In this document: piece after piece, positions 1 to 10,353 of the stretch
How positions within the stretch are numbered: the first letter of the stretch is position 1
How the letters are laid out: each line of letters opens with the position of its first letter
Origin: Orychophragmus violaceus
Taxonomy: Eukaryota > Streptophyta > Magnoliopsida > Brassicales > Brassicaceae
Assembly: GCA_030180135.1 (NCBI GenBank)
Contig: CM058230.1
Coordinates: 102,725,503-102,789,502, forward strand
Reading direction: 5' to 3'
Length of the DNA: 64,000 bases
The notes under the pieces: model-generated
What the model was told of the DNA's origin: nothing
The model's input: only the letters and a program-made list of their open reading frames with translations
The model's database searches: none
Translations under genes and position numbers: made by a program

Positions 1-576
1 ACTCATCCATTTGTCAAATTTTTAAAATTTTAGTGTAATAATGTGACCTATATTTTATGTAGAAAATTGTAAAGTTCCACTAGAATTTGTTCCTCTACTC
101 ATTTGAGAAGGAAAAATCTAGCGTAATTTTTCACAATTACACTAAATTAATTCTACTAAAATGTATTCTATTTATTCCATTAATTTTTTACCATTTGCAC
201 CCTCAGAGTCGTCCCGAACCTTCGGGTCCACCTAGCGTGAAGAGCGACCGTTAATTAAAAAAAGAAAAACAAAAGTACTGAGAAATTCTCTTGCAGAAGC
301 TGTGATGGATCCTTAAAATAATGCAAGTTAACCATTTATGAAAAAAAAAGAACTAAATAAATTATCAACTCGATACTGAGATCGTCGCAGTTTGAGCTGT
401 CAGTATTTAGCCAACTGCAATTCTTAAAGAATTTGTTAGTGACTCCAAGCTTCAGTCACCTTGTTTGTTTCCATCAAAGTTATCCTGACAAGTTGTTTGA
501 AAATTTTCATATCGATTTTCTTTCTTTGGTTTTTATAATATGAGCAAAGAACAATGATTTTACCAGTGCTGTGGAC
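1..576. other. Left native flank, no gene recognised
   Basis: AT-rich sequence to the left of the oldest Copia insertion. I see no long reading frame, no LTR and no RNA gene. It is not repeated elsewhere in the window. It may be intergenic, intronic or UTR sequence of the locus that took up Copia-C. Confidence 0.4.
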
Positions 577-842
577 TGTAGGATCCCAAATACGGGAATT
601 CTGCATATGGTGAATGAATCGCGTATGTTAAATGGGTTAAGGAAAGAAGAACGGAGTCGAGACTATGAAGTCTCTTTCCTTAACTCGAATTATCATCCAC
701 AGTGAGACATTTCTGTTGTGATAATCGAATCCCAGGATAAAACCGATATCGAAATGATTCCGCTATCACTCGAAAAAACATTTCCAACGAACGAAAGTAA
801 TACGATATACTGTCGAGACTTACAAAAAGAAAGAGATGAAAG
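577..842 (-). repeat. Copia-C left (3') LTR, first part
   Basis: It matches 22158-22420 closely. The match continues without loss at 15888 after Copia-A and one copy of its GAAAG target duplication are removed. It contains a perfect 12-bp inverted repeat (636-647 against 673-684) around a shorter inner stem, also present in the right LTR. Confidence 0.9.
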
Positions 843-1524
843 TGTTGGGAATGTCCTGAAATCTACTGTACTTGCTCTAAGTGAAAGTCGTATAGTCGAG
901 ATGAGACAATCACATAACACTAGGTAGTCATAACGCTTTGCTAGAAGCCACTTATGATCAATGAGTTGAGAACTCATTGCTAGTGTTGTATGATCCTACA
1001 GGGTCACACACCTAAGCAAACTGGGCGTTAAAGACGAGGTTGATCATTAATGTAATGATCCAATGAATGCATATTTGATATGCATTCGATGTCAATGTTC
1101 TGGGGAGCATCGATCGTTGCAGATAGTGCATCGATCGATGCACTCGCGGATTAATCAGATTAATTCGGTTTAATCGTTGGTTAATTCCGTTGTGGTTTAA
1201 GCCGACATATATAAGATATATGGTCGACCTAAACTCGTCCCTAACCAAATTCACAGCCACCAGAACACAGAAACAAACCTCTCTGGAGATTAGATCTCTG
1301 TAAGGCACTAGCATCCCTGCGGTCCAGTTTGTGTGCGTGTGGATACCAGTAGAGGCGCAGCATTTGAGGCGCTTCGTGATCTCGATTATCTGCAAACACT
1401 TCCGCTGCATATTCATCAGGTAATCTCGAGATCTGATAGATTCAATTACATGAACCTTAGATCCTAGGCTCGGAATTCAGACTAGGGTTGCTAATCCTGA
1501 TTAGAACTGCTAGAAATTCCTTCA
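843..1524 (+). repeat. Copia-A 5' LTR (682 bp)
   Basis: TG...CA termini. It contains a TATATAAG box at 1208-1215, a plausible core promoter, and a 16-bp perfect palindrome TGCATCGATCGATGCA at 1127-1142 preceded by one 21-bp unit starting GCATCGATCGTTGC. Confidence 0.96.
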
Positions 1525-1525
1525 A

Positions 1526-1537
1526 TGGTATCAGAGC
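1526..1537 (+). other. Copia-A primer binding site
   Basis: TGGTATCAGAGC, the standard complement of the 3' end of plant initiator tRNA-Met, one base after the 5' LTR. Confidence 0.93.
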
Positions 1538-2002
1538 TTTAGGGTTCCATTGAATCTGTAGCGTGATGATTAGATTAGTAGAATCTAGATCTTTGTATAA
1601 TTGCTACAAGCATGCTAAAACTCGTTTTGATCAAAGTAACCTAGTTTAGGGTTTTTGTTCGAAAACGTTTTAAGGTTTTTCGCATAGTGTCGATCGTTGC
1701 CAATCGGGCATCGATCGACGCAGAGCGAAAACCCGAATCAATTTAGGGTTTTTCGCCTGGTGTCGATCGTTGCCAATCCGGCAACGATCGATGCAGGGCG
1801 AAAATCCGAATAAACCTAGTTTTCGCCTAGTGTCGATCGTGGCAATTGTTGCATCGATCGACACAGCCTCGCGAGATTGTTGGATCGGTTCAATTGGATT
1901 GGACCGGTTATCGAGCTTGGTTAATAATGGCCGAACACTGTGAATGGTTTGATGGCGATTGTTTTTGATTAGGTTGGCATCGACCGACGCTAACGTAGCA
2001 TC
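1538..2002 (+). other. Copia-A leader, first part, with CGATCG tandem modules
   Basis: Untranslated leader between PBS and gag, interrupted by Copia-B. Three imperfect modules of about 70-73 bp begin at 1687, 1760 and 1830. Each opens with GTGTCGATCG, followed by a partly self-complementary GCATCGATCG-type block and a TTTTCGCC link. The last five bases, GCATC, are the target site of Copia-B. Confidence 0.75.
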
Positions 2003-2640
2003 TGAAGGAATGTTTAGATCAATCCTGATTCAATTCTCAGATTCAGATTATCCTAAACATGCTGATCTAGGTTCTTCTCGAATAGAAACAATGATAGATC
2101 TCACCTTTTACCTGTTAATTGCAGCGGAAGGAGATAGAACAAGTCAGAGATCAAAGAAACACCGAGAGATGAATCCTCCAAAGGCTCACACACGCGATCA
2201 CAGAAAACGGCTGCTAGACCGAGCTGATGGGAGGCGCAGGGAGAGAGAGATTTCGGCGCTGGGGGCTAGGGTTGGAGAGAAAGAGATTTGGCTTTTAGTT
2301 TATAAAAGCCTTCTCTTTCCCTTTTGGGCTTTTGGGCCCAAATATCAATCTGATTAAATCCCATGGATTTAATCAGACCCATTAATCTCTCTCTTAGTAC
2401 GACAAATGCCTGGCACTTTTACCGTACTTCTGCTAAGCCGTTCCAACACATTTTCCTGTTAGCTTAGGCGTGTGACCCATATGGGATCATATAATAAAGG
2501 CAATAAGTCCAAGACTTATAGATCATGAGCGGACTCTAGCAAGCCATCACGACCCCCAGTATTATATGACTTATGTCTGATCTTTGACATACTCTTACTT
2601 TCTAGAGACAGTACCGAGATTACTGGACACAATTCCAACA
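2003..2640 (-). repeat. Copia-B 3' LTR (638 bp)
   Basis: Left LTR; being on the minus strand it is the downstream LTR. It is followed on the plus strand by the complement of the purine tract (2641-2650). Minus-strand reading contains a TTTTATAAAC TATA-like box. Confidence 0.96.
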
Positions 2641-2650
2641 ATCTCCCACT
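2641..2650 (-). other. Copia-B polypurine tract
   Basis: Minus strand AGTGGGAGAT, immediately upstream of the 3' LTR. The same tract occurs in Copia-A, G and H. Confidence 0.9.
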
Positions 2651-3490
2651 TGTACTGGAATCTCTGTATTCATAATCCTTTTGTCTTAATATCTCGATTA
2701 GTCATAAGGCAAGATTAGTGTCATCCTTATAAAGCCTAATCTTGTTCATCGGACTCTGATTTGATACTGACAATCCAAACGACTCGGGAAAGTCCGTTTG
2801 AGCATGGCCATGCATTTTCCAGTATTCAAATCTCCGATTGGCCTAGAGATATTCACTCCATTTATATTGGAGGGACAAATCCCGTCTTGTTCCATCACTG
2901 TAAACTACTCATTTCATAATGTACCCAAACAAGGTCCTTATAACTATCGCAGAACGATAGCGTTAGACAATGATCAAAGTGCATTAGTCCATGTGCAGTC
3001 ACATGCATGCGAACTCAGGTCTAAGGACTATACTCTATAGTCGTAGTAAGAATCTCTTATGACACAAATATAAATATCCTGAAGAGTTCTTATAATCGGG
3101 TCTTGTCCGGTCGTATGTTCCCAACATACACCTATGTATTGACTTTGATGCCGCGCATCTATGACACACTGAGACTTTGTCATAAGTCACATACCAATCC
3201 AGTCTCACACGGTTGTTGGTGTTCCAATTTCAACAACCTTCGACTAGGGACAGGATGATATAATCCATCTATCAAATATAGGGTCTCATGATCAAGCTAA
3301 ATGACTTTGATGACTCAAGATCAAGTCACTTACTTCGATGACCTATAAAATAGTTTATATCACTTTGGAACGATTATTTCATCACAGTTAAAATAATCTT
3401 GAAATAATAATTTCATTAAACATAAGAATGTTTTACAAGAACATATCAAAATAACTAAATAAAGCCCTCAAACTCCCACTCAAATTTAGA
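2651..3490 (-). other. Copia-B long 3' UTR with conserved hairpin
   Basis: About 840 bases between the pol stop and the purine tract, alignable with the 3' UTRs of Copia-G and Copia-H and partly with Copia-A. It contains an 8-bp stem (3211-3218 with 3231-3238, 12-base loop). On the strand opposite to pol, an ATG at 2804 opens a frame of 78 codons to 3040 that is also open in Copia-G and H. That frame has no recognised domain and may be chance. Confidence 0.75.
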
Positions 3491-4506
3491 TTACATTTCA
3501 ATGTCTCTAATGCCTACAGCTTCAGTCAGGAACTCGAGCTTAGGCCTTGGGAGTGGCTTTGTCAACGGATCAGCGACGTTATCATCTGTTTGAACTCGGC
3601 TGATCTTGACTTCCTTTCTATTAATGATGTCACATATCAAGTGAAATCTTCTTAGAACATGCTTGGATTTCTGGTGTGATCTTGGTTCCTTTGCCTGAGC
3701 AATAGCACCATTGTTATCACAAAACAGTGCCAGAGGCTCAGCCGCATCTGGTATCACACCTAGTTCAATAATGAACTTTCGTATCCAAACAGCTTCCTTC
3801 GCAGCTTCTGAGGCGGCGATATATTCAGCTTCTGTAGTGGAATCAGCAACGGTGTCTTGCTTGGAGCTTCTCCAACTGATTGCACCGCCATTCAGACAAA
3901 AGATATAACCGGACTGTGACCGGAAATCATCTTGGTCTGTCTGGAAACTTGCGTCCGTGAATCCACTGACTTTAAGCACATCACTTCCACCGTACACCAA
4001 GAACTTATCCTTAGTATGTCTTAGATACTTCAAGATATTCTTTACGGCAATCCAATGGTTTTCACCTGGATTTGACTGGTATCTACTCGTCATGCTCAAT
4101 GCATAAGCAACATCAGGACGAGTACAGATCATGGCATACATGACAGATCCTATTGCAGATGCATAAGGAATATTCTTCATGCGCTCAAGCTCAGCAGCCG
4201 TCGTAGGGCTCTGCTTCTTGCTTAGCGTTGTGCCATGTACCATTGGCGTGAAGCCCTTCTTGGAATCTTTCATGCTGAATCTTTGTAGGACTTTGTCAAT
4301 GTATGAGTCTTGACACAAGCCTATCAGCCTTCTAGATCTATCCCGGTAGATCCTGCAAGCAAGAACGTATGCGGCTTCACCCATGTCTTTCATGGAAAAA
4401 CAACTTCCAAGCCAGTCCTTTACGGACTTCAGCATTGGAATGTCGTTTCCGAGAAGCAGTATGTCATCGACATACAGAATAAGAAATACTATCTTGCTCC
4501 CACTAG
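3491..4506 (-). pseudogene. Copia-B pol C-terminus: end of RT and RNase H (frameshifted from gag-pol)
   Basis: Continuation of the Copia-B polyprotein after a 1-base frameshift. It begins with the RT catalytic YVDD motif in the context LYVDDILLLG. Next comes RNase H with TDASFQTD, STTEAEY and CDNNGAIAQ motifs (the acidic catalytic positions), then a TKPLPRPK end motif typical of copia RNase H. The frame is open to the stop at 3491. In this element it can only be made by frameshifting or in a repaired copy. Confidence 0.93.
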
Positions 4507-7469
4507 TTTTTCTTATACACGCATTGTTCTTCTTCGTTTCTGATGAAGTCAAATTGCTTGATCGCTTCATCAAAACGAAGATTCCAGCTCCTCGATGCTT
4601 GCTTCAATCCATAAATGGATTTATGAAGCTTGCATACTTTCCCAGCATTCTTTGGATCTATGTAACCGTCAGGTTGTGTCATATACACATCCTCTTCCAG
4701 AATTCCATTCAGGAAGGCGGTTTTCACGTCCATCTGCCAAATTTCATAATCATGAAAAGCTGCAGTTGCTAGAAGAATCCGAATAGATTTCATCATAGCC
4801 ACTGGTGAATAGGTTTCATCGTAATCCACACCGTGAACTTGTCTGAAACCTTTTGCCACCAACCTGGCTTTATAAATCTGGACATTTCCATCCACGTCAA
4901 TCTTCTTCTTGAAGATCCATTTGCACTCGATGGCTTTTACACCAGCGGGTAAATCAACCAACGAAAACACTTGGTTGACCGACATGGAGTCCATTTCGGA
5001 ATCAGTGGCCTTGCGCCACTTAGAGGAATCTGGGCCCATCATGGCTTGATTGAAGTTCGATGGTTCATCACCATCAATGATCAAAAGATCATGACAGTTA
5101 GTCACGAGGAATCCTTGATATCTCTCGGGTTCGTGACGGATCCTCCCGGATCTTCGAACTTCAGGTACTACAGGTTCAGGCTCTACAATCTCTTGTAGGT
5201 CCTCCTGCTGCTCTTCCTCATTAGGTTGAGCAGTATCTTGTTCATCTTGAATTTCTTCAAGCAGTACCTTACTCCCACTGTCTTTCTTAGAGAGAAACTC
5301 CCTCTCAAGAAAGTTACAATCCCGGGCAACAAAGATCTTGTTCTCGGAACGTAGATAGAAGTAATAAGCCTTGGTTTCCTTCGGATAACCAATGAAGTAG
5401 CATTTATCAGACTTTGGTGTAAGCTTATCTGAGATTAATCTCTTGACATAAGCTTCACAACCCCAAATTCTTAGATAAGACAGCACTGGAGCCAATCCAG
5501 TCCATAATTCATATGGTGTCTTTGCTACCGCTTTCGATGGCGCTCTATTTAGAGTGAACACTGCTGTTAGCAGAGCATATCCCCAAAGGGATATTGGAAG
5601 GTCTGTGTGACTCATCATAGATCGAACCATATCCAATAAGGTCCGATTTCTCCTCTCAGACACACCATTCCATTGAGGTGTTCCGGGAGGAGTGAGTTGG
5701 GATACGATCCCACACTCTCTTAGATGATCACTGAATTCTTGTCTTAAGTATTCTCCTCCTCGGTCGGACCGAAGAGCCTTAATGCTTTTGCCAAGTTGGT
5801 TCTGTACTTCATTTTGGAATTCTCTGAACTTCTCAAAAGATTCAGACTTATGTTTCATCAAATAAACATATCCATACCTACTGAAATCATCAGTAAAGGT
5901 AATGAAGTACTGATAGTTTCCTCTTGCATTTGTGGACATTGGGCCACACACATCAGTGTGTATCAGGCCCAATAAGTCACTGGCCCTCTCGTTAGGTTTA
6001 TTAAAGGGGGCCCGTGTCATTTTGCCCATCATGCAGGATTCGCATTTCTCACATGACTCAAAGTCAAATGAGCCAAGAAGTCCATTCGAATGGAGCCTCT
6101 TGATGCGTTTCTCGCTGATGTGCCCTAAACGACAATGCCATAGAAACGTTCGGTTCTCCTCATTAGGTTTGAACCGTTTGGTATTGATGTTATAAATTGG
6201 CGCGGATTGATCAAGTATGTAAAGCCCATTCGTAAGAGGGGCAGAACCATAGAACAAATTGTTGCGATTGAAGGAACATAATTTATTCTTAACTGAAAAA
6301 TCATAACCTTCCAAATCCAACAAAGAAATTGAAATAATATTTCTGCTTATAGCAGGTACAAAATAACAATTATTGAGTTCTAAAATCAATCCCGAAGGTA
6401 AAGACAACAAGTATGTGCCTACAGCTAGTGCTGGAACTTTCGCTCCATTCCCAACTCGTAGCTCCACTTGTCCTTGCTTCAGCCTTCTACTGTTGCTGAG
6501 TGCCTGCATATTAGTACAAATATGAGCCCCACAACCAATATCCATGACCCATGAGGTATTATCAGAAGTAGTTGTATTAACTTCTATAACAAAAATACCT
6601 GTCGAAGAAGTCTCGAGAGTCTTCTTCTTCAATTCCTTTAGACCTTCTTGGAATTTCTTACATTCTCTCCTCCAATGCCCTGGTTCTTTACAGAACCTGC
6701 ATATGTCAGTTGGCCCAGCCTTGGACTTGGGCTTGGGCTTTGGCGTGTCCTTGTCCGCGACTTGGACAGCCTTGGCCTTTCCCTTATCCTTAGCAGAGGA
6801 TTTCTTAAACCCCTTGCCCTTTTGCACCATAAGCACATTGGGGTCCTTGGCGGTTTTCCTCAAGTTGGGCTCTGCAGTCTTGAGCATTCCGTGAAGCTCA
6901 GGCAATGTCTTACTCAAGCCATGCATGTTAAAGTTCAGAATGAACTGATCATAGCTTGCAGGTAATGACTGCAGAATGATGTCGCAGGCAAGTTCCTGGC
7001 TGATAGGGCAGTCGAGTTTCTGAAGATGATCGAGATAACCCATCATCTTCAAGACATGAGGACTCACTGCCGCATTTGCAGCCAACTTGCAGTCTAAGAG
7101 GTTCTTAACTGTTTGAAACCTCTCAGTCCTTGCTTGCTCCTGAAAAAGCGATTTCAGGCTTGCCATTATCTCAATTGGTGACAATACACTCTCGAACTGC
7201 ATTTGCAGCTCACCAGTCATTGTCGCCAACATAAGGCAATACACATCATTTTCATCTGACGAATGCTTTTCCCAAGCATTATGCAGAGTCCTGGCGGCAT
7301 TGTTAGCAGGCCTCTCGGGGAGAGGATCACGAAGGACATAATCCTTCTTCTCCTGCTTGAGGACCAGCCTCAAGTTCCTTGACCACGTCAGGAAGTTCGT
7401 TCCAGTCAGCTTCTCCTTCTCGAGAACAGACCGGATTGAGAATGTGTTTTGTGTGCTTGTAGTAATCAT
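4503..7469 (-). CDS. Copia-B gag-pol polyprotein: Gag, protease, integrase, RT N-terminal part
   Basis: Retrotransposon polyprotein read on the minus strand from an ATG at 7469. Order: Gag (UBN2-like, about residues 1-240), CCHC zinc knuckle CRFCKEPGHWRREC, protease, GAG pre-integrase with the WHCRLGH zinc-finger start and CEKCESC, integrase core with HTDVCGP, LRSDRGGEY and NGVSERRN (complete DDE set), then RT as far as CVYKK. A run of five T on the plus strand (4507-4511; five A in sense, where four would keep frame) shifts the frame just before YVDD. The protease active site reads D310-I-G instead of D-T/S-G, which probably weakens cleavage. Integrase motifs look intact, unlike Copia-A. Confidence 0.95.
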   Translation of the reverse strand: MITTSTQNTFSIRSVLEKEKLTGTNFLTWSRNLRLVLKQEKKDYVLRDPLPERPANNAARTLHNAWEKHSSDENDVYCLMLATMTGELQMQFESVLSPIEIMASLKSLFQEQARTERFQTVKNLLDCKLAANAAVSPHVLKMMGYLDHLQKLDCPISQELACDIILQSLPASYDQFILNFNMHGLSKTLPELHGMLKTAEPNLRKTAKDPNVLMVQKGKGFKKSSAKDKGKAKAVQVADKDTPKPKPKSKAGPTDICRFCKEPGHWRRECKKFQEGLKELKKKTLETSSTGIFVIEVNTTTSDNTSWVMDIGCGAHICTNMQALSNSRRLKQGQVELRVGNGAKVPALAVGTYLLSLPSGLILELNNCYFVPAISRNIISISLLDLEGYDFSVKNKLCSFNRNNLFYGSAPLTNGLYILDQSAPIYNINTKRFKPNEENRTFLWHCRLGHISEKRIKRLHSNGLLGSFDFESCEKCESCMMGKMTRAPFNKPNERASDLLGLIHTDVCGPMSTNARGNYQYFITFTDDFSRYGYVYLMKHKSESFEKFREFQNEVQNQLGKSIKALRSDRGGEYLRQEFSDHLRECGIVSQLTPPGTPQWNGVSERRNRTLLDMVRSMMSHTDLPISLWGYALLTAVFTLNRAPSKAVAKTPYELWTGLAPVLSYLRIWGCEAYVKRLISDKLTPKSDKCYFIGYPKETKAYYFYLRSENKIFVARDCNFLEREFLSKKDSGSKVLLEEIQDEQDTAQPNEEEQQEDLQEIVEPEPVVPEVRRSGRIRHEPERYQGFLVTNCHDLLIIDGDEPSNFNQAMMGPDSSKWRKATDSEMDSMSVNQVFSLVDLPAGVKAIECKWIFKKKIDVDGNVQIYKARLVAKGFRQVHGVDYDETYSPVAMMKSIRILLATAAFHDYEIWQMDVKTAFLNGILEEDVYMTQPDGYIDPKNAGKVCKLHKSIYGLKQASRSWNLRFDEAIKQFDFIRNEEEQCVYKKN

Positions 7470-9110
7470 AGCTAAAATATATAGATAAAAAGGTTATTAG
7501 TTAAAATGTTCAATATGATTAATCTTATATTATAATTAATATGATCAATCATGCATTATATTCAATAACCTAAGTTACCCTCAATAGAATATAATGATTC
7601 CAAGATCCACATATAACTAAGATCAAAGTGGGCCACTGGCCGTCACCCAACCTTAGCTTATATCGGTAAGCCCTTTGTCGGCTAATTATATCCGTGATAT
7701 AATTCTTGGTTATGAATCTGGGCCCGAGGCCCAATTCACTCTGATGTCTCAAGGCCCGGGACTCCCGATGGCCCAGTCAAGAAAACCAGACTATACAGTC
7801 ATGTAATCATTAATGTCTGGGACTCCCAATGACATTTATGAATCACAAACCGTCTTATCCACGCAAAAGCAGACACCCTCACACTGTAAGGCCATGAATA
7901 CAATTGAATGGGCTTCGACAGCTGACATAGCCTGGACAAGACATCCAACGCTTGATATTATTTGAGGTTCGTAGGTTTATTAAAATTTCATTCCCAAAAT
8001 AGAAGATTACTATTTCGGGAAACTTTCTATTTTGGAAACCTACTATTTTTGGAAACTTTCTAAAATTGGAAACTTTCTAAAAACGGAAACTTTCTAACTT
8101 TAGAAATCTCTTAAAATCCAAAACCCGCAAATCTAGAAACTTCTATTTTAAGAAACTTTCTAATTTCAAAATTTCGGAAACTTTAATTTAAAATCGACTT
8201 TATAATTTTATAAAATAAATTTTAAATTAATCTAAAGAAAGACTCAAATAATTGGCCCAATTGTTTTAACTTCTTGGCCCGAGGCCCAAGAATTTGTCCA
8301 TGTCCAAGACATGACCCAATTGTCCAATTAAATGACATAACCGGTCTGGTTCATTAAAATTGGTCTAACCAAATTTTAATTACTACGATGACCACAATTG
8401 TCAACCGGTTATTTACTAAACCGGATTTTCTCAATTTATTTGGTCCAACCAAATCAAATTAGAAAATCCAGGTTTAGGCACTAAATCCAATAATTCTTTC
8501 GACATTGGATTTCTTGTCCCGGTTTAACCAGACTTAATAAAATTATTAAATCTGTTTATTAAACCAGGACGAATTAATTTTAATCAAGTTTTAAACCGAG
8601 CCTTGAACCGAACCGAAATCACACGCCAAAACCCTAACAAACGGACGCAAAACGTCCAGCCGCAAGCCATCATGCCGCGGCGGATGAATGGTCGCGAACG
8701 GTTTGGGCCGTGTGATCGGGACGGGAAGGCGGGACGGGACGATGCCGAGATCGAATGGACGCGATCGCCAAGCGATCGTGATCGATCTCTCTCGCGCGTC
8801 ATCCAACGATCGGGACGATCGCGACGCGTCCACGCGATACGACCCATCCGAGCGATCGTGCGCGATCCATCCGACGATCACAACGCGACCACGCAACACG
8901 ATCGTTACCGATCGGTTCGTGCGTCCTTTCGCGATCCGGACGATCCGACGCATACCGAGTCATATAGCTCGGTTTGCGATTTTCATTAGTTTAGGTTTTC
9001 AATTCTTGTTGCTTAAGTGATTTCTCTTATCAGTAGATTGATTCAAAAACACTTTTAAACAAGAAAAACAGTCCTAAACATGAATCTAAACAAGAAAAAC
9101 CAGAACCAAT
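7470..9110 (-). other. Copia-B untranslated leader
   Basis: About 1.6 kb between PBS and the gag start. Nearest gag are conserved stretches shared with Copia-G and H, including repeated GAAACTTTCTA-type A/T motifs (about 7990-8200). Farther out (about 8640-8985) is a CpG- and GATC-dense block with many CGATCG sites, which differs strongly between elements. Several frames that look open here start at TTG or lie in the simple-sequence block; I do not call them genes. Confidence 0.7.
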
Positions 9111-9123
9111 GGCTCTGATACCA
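9111..9123 (-). other. Copia-B primer binding site
   Basis: Minus strand TGGTATCAGAGCC, initiator tRNA-Met type, one base inside the 5' LTR. Confidence 0.93.
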
Positions 9124-9124
9124 C

Positions 9125-9762
9125 TGAAGGAATGTTTAGATCAATCCTGATTCAATTCTCAGATTCAGATTATCCTAAACATGCTGATCTAGGTTCTTCT
9201 CGAATAGAAACAATGATAGATCTCACCTTTTACCTGTTAATTGCAGCGGAAGGAGATAGAACAGGTCAGAGATCAAAGAAACACCGAGAGATGAATCCTC
9301 CAAAGGCTCACACACGCGATCACAGAAAACGGCTGCTAGACCGAGCTGATGGGAGGCGCAGGGAGAGAGAGATTTCGGCGCTGGGGGCTAGGGTTGGAGA
9401 GAAAGAGATTTGGCTTTTAGTTTATAAAAGCCTTCTCTTTCCCTTTTGGGCTTTTGGGCCCAAATATCAATCTGATTAAATCCCATGGATTTAATCAGAC
9501 CCATTAATCTCTCTCTTAGTACGACAAATGCCTGGCACTTTTACCGTACTTCTGCTAAGCCGTTCCAACACATTTTCCTGTTAGCTTAGGCGTGTGACCC
9601 ATATGGGATCATATAATAAAGGCAATAAGTCCAAGACTTATAGATCATGAGCGGACTCTAGCAAGCCATCACGACCCCCAGTATTATATGACTTATGTCT
9701 GATCTTTGACATACTCTTACTTTCTAGAGACAGTACCGAGATTACTGGACACAATTCCAACA
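9125..9762 (-). repeat. Copia-B 5' LTR (638 bp)
   Basis: Right LTR, upstream in element orientation. By eye it is identical to 2003-2640 except at one base. Confidence 0.96.
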
Positions 9763-9767
9763 GCATC

Positions 9768-10353
9768 GATCGATGCTTACGGGTATTCAAAAAACGGATC
9801 AATTGGATTGATCGGTTATCGCGGATTAATTAATTATAAGAATTAAAACATAGTAAAACTGAACGTTTTAAATGGTTCCGTTCCTCAACCAAATATCAAG
9901 TGATACTTGATGTCTTTCCAATCTTGTCAACTGTCAAGACTCATTTCATTGTACGATAGGCTTGCAGTGCAAGGTATCAACAATTACATGAGTAAGGCAG
10001 GAAGTAATCGTGTTAATGGGCTTGCAGTGCAAGGCATCAACAATTACATGACTGAAGAGATTGGTTTGCTTGACTGGGCTATCAAAATCGTTTTGGGCCC
10101 AGAGACATCAGGTGGATTGGACATAAGATGTCGGTCCACAACCAAGAGTTATATTGGATATAACTAGCAAGGTTGTTGCTTACCTAAATAGCTAAAGTTG
10201 AGTGATAGCCAGTGGCTCACTTGAATTTAGTAAAATATGGGTCTTGGATCATTATATTCATCTGAGGAAGCATTGATTGAATATAATGCGAGTTTTCTTA
10301 AAAGTTAAGATTTCTCATTTCTTGAACATCATAACTAAACCTTTTTCTTTTCT
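9768..10353 (+). other. Copia-A leader, second part
   Basis: The leader resumes after Copia-B. It begins with the second half of the GCATCGATCGATGC palindrome. A 60-bp unit is duplicated in tandem (about 9959-10018, then from 10019), each copy containing GCTTGCAGTGCAAGG and CAACAATTACATG. The last 200 bp resemble the gag-proximal leader of Copia-G and H. No gene seen. Confidence 0.65.

Larger units (their letters stand above)
2003..9762 (-). mobile_element. Copia-B: very young Ty1/copia element nested in Copia-A
   Basis: Two 638-bp LTRs (2003-2640 and 9125-9762) are flanked by the TSD GCATC (1998-2002 and 9763-9767). On the minus strand the LTR starts TGTTGGAATTG and ends ATTCCTTCA. By eye the LTRs differ at one base (near 2141), the mark of a recent insertion. 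The 7760-bp element has PBS, leader, gag-pol with one frameshift, a long 3' UTR and a purine tract. It lies in the opposite orientation to its host, inside a GCATCGATCGATGC palindrome of the Copia-A leader. Confidence 0.97.

Noticed and set aside
572..576. TGGAC as the target duplication of Copia-C
   Set aside because: The sequence after the right LTR (CCCAAAG) does not match; the real border may have been lost or lies a few bases away.
1959..2357. Frame of 132 codons in the Copia-B LTR, repeated at 9132-9479
   Set aside because: It lies in LTR sequence antisense to the element and runs across the insertion junction; no coding support.
7570..7752. Small sense frame before gag in Copia-B, also at 57848-58051 in Copia-H (RHQSELGLGPRF...)
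   Set aside because: It begins at TTG, not ATG, and is broken in Copia-G; similarity simply reflects conserved leader DNA.
8584..9020. Several overlapping Arg/Asp/Ser-rich frames in the GATC-dense block; same at 43059-43513 and 56549-57012
   Set aside because: Low-complexity products of GATCG repeats, open in many frames and on both strands; not genes.
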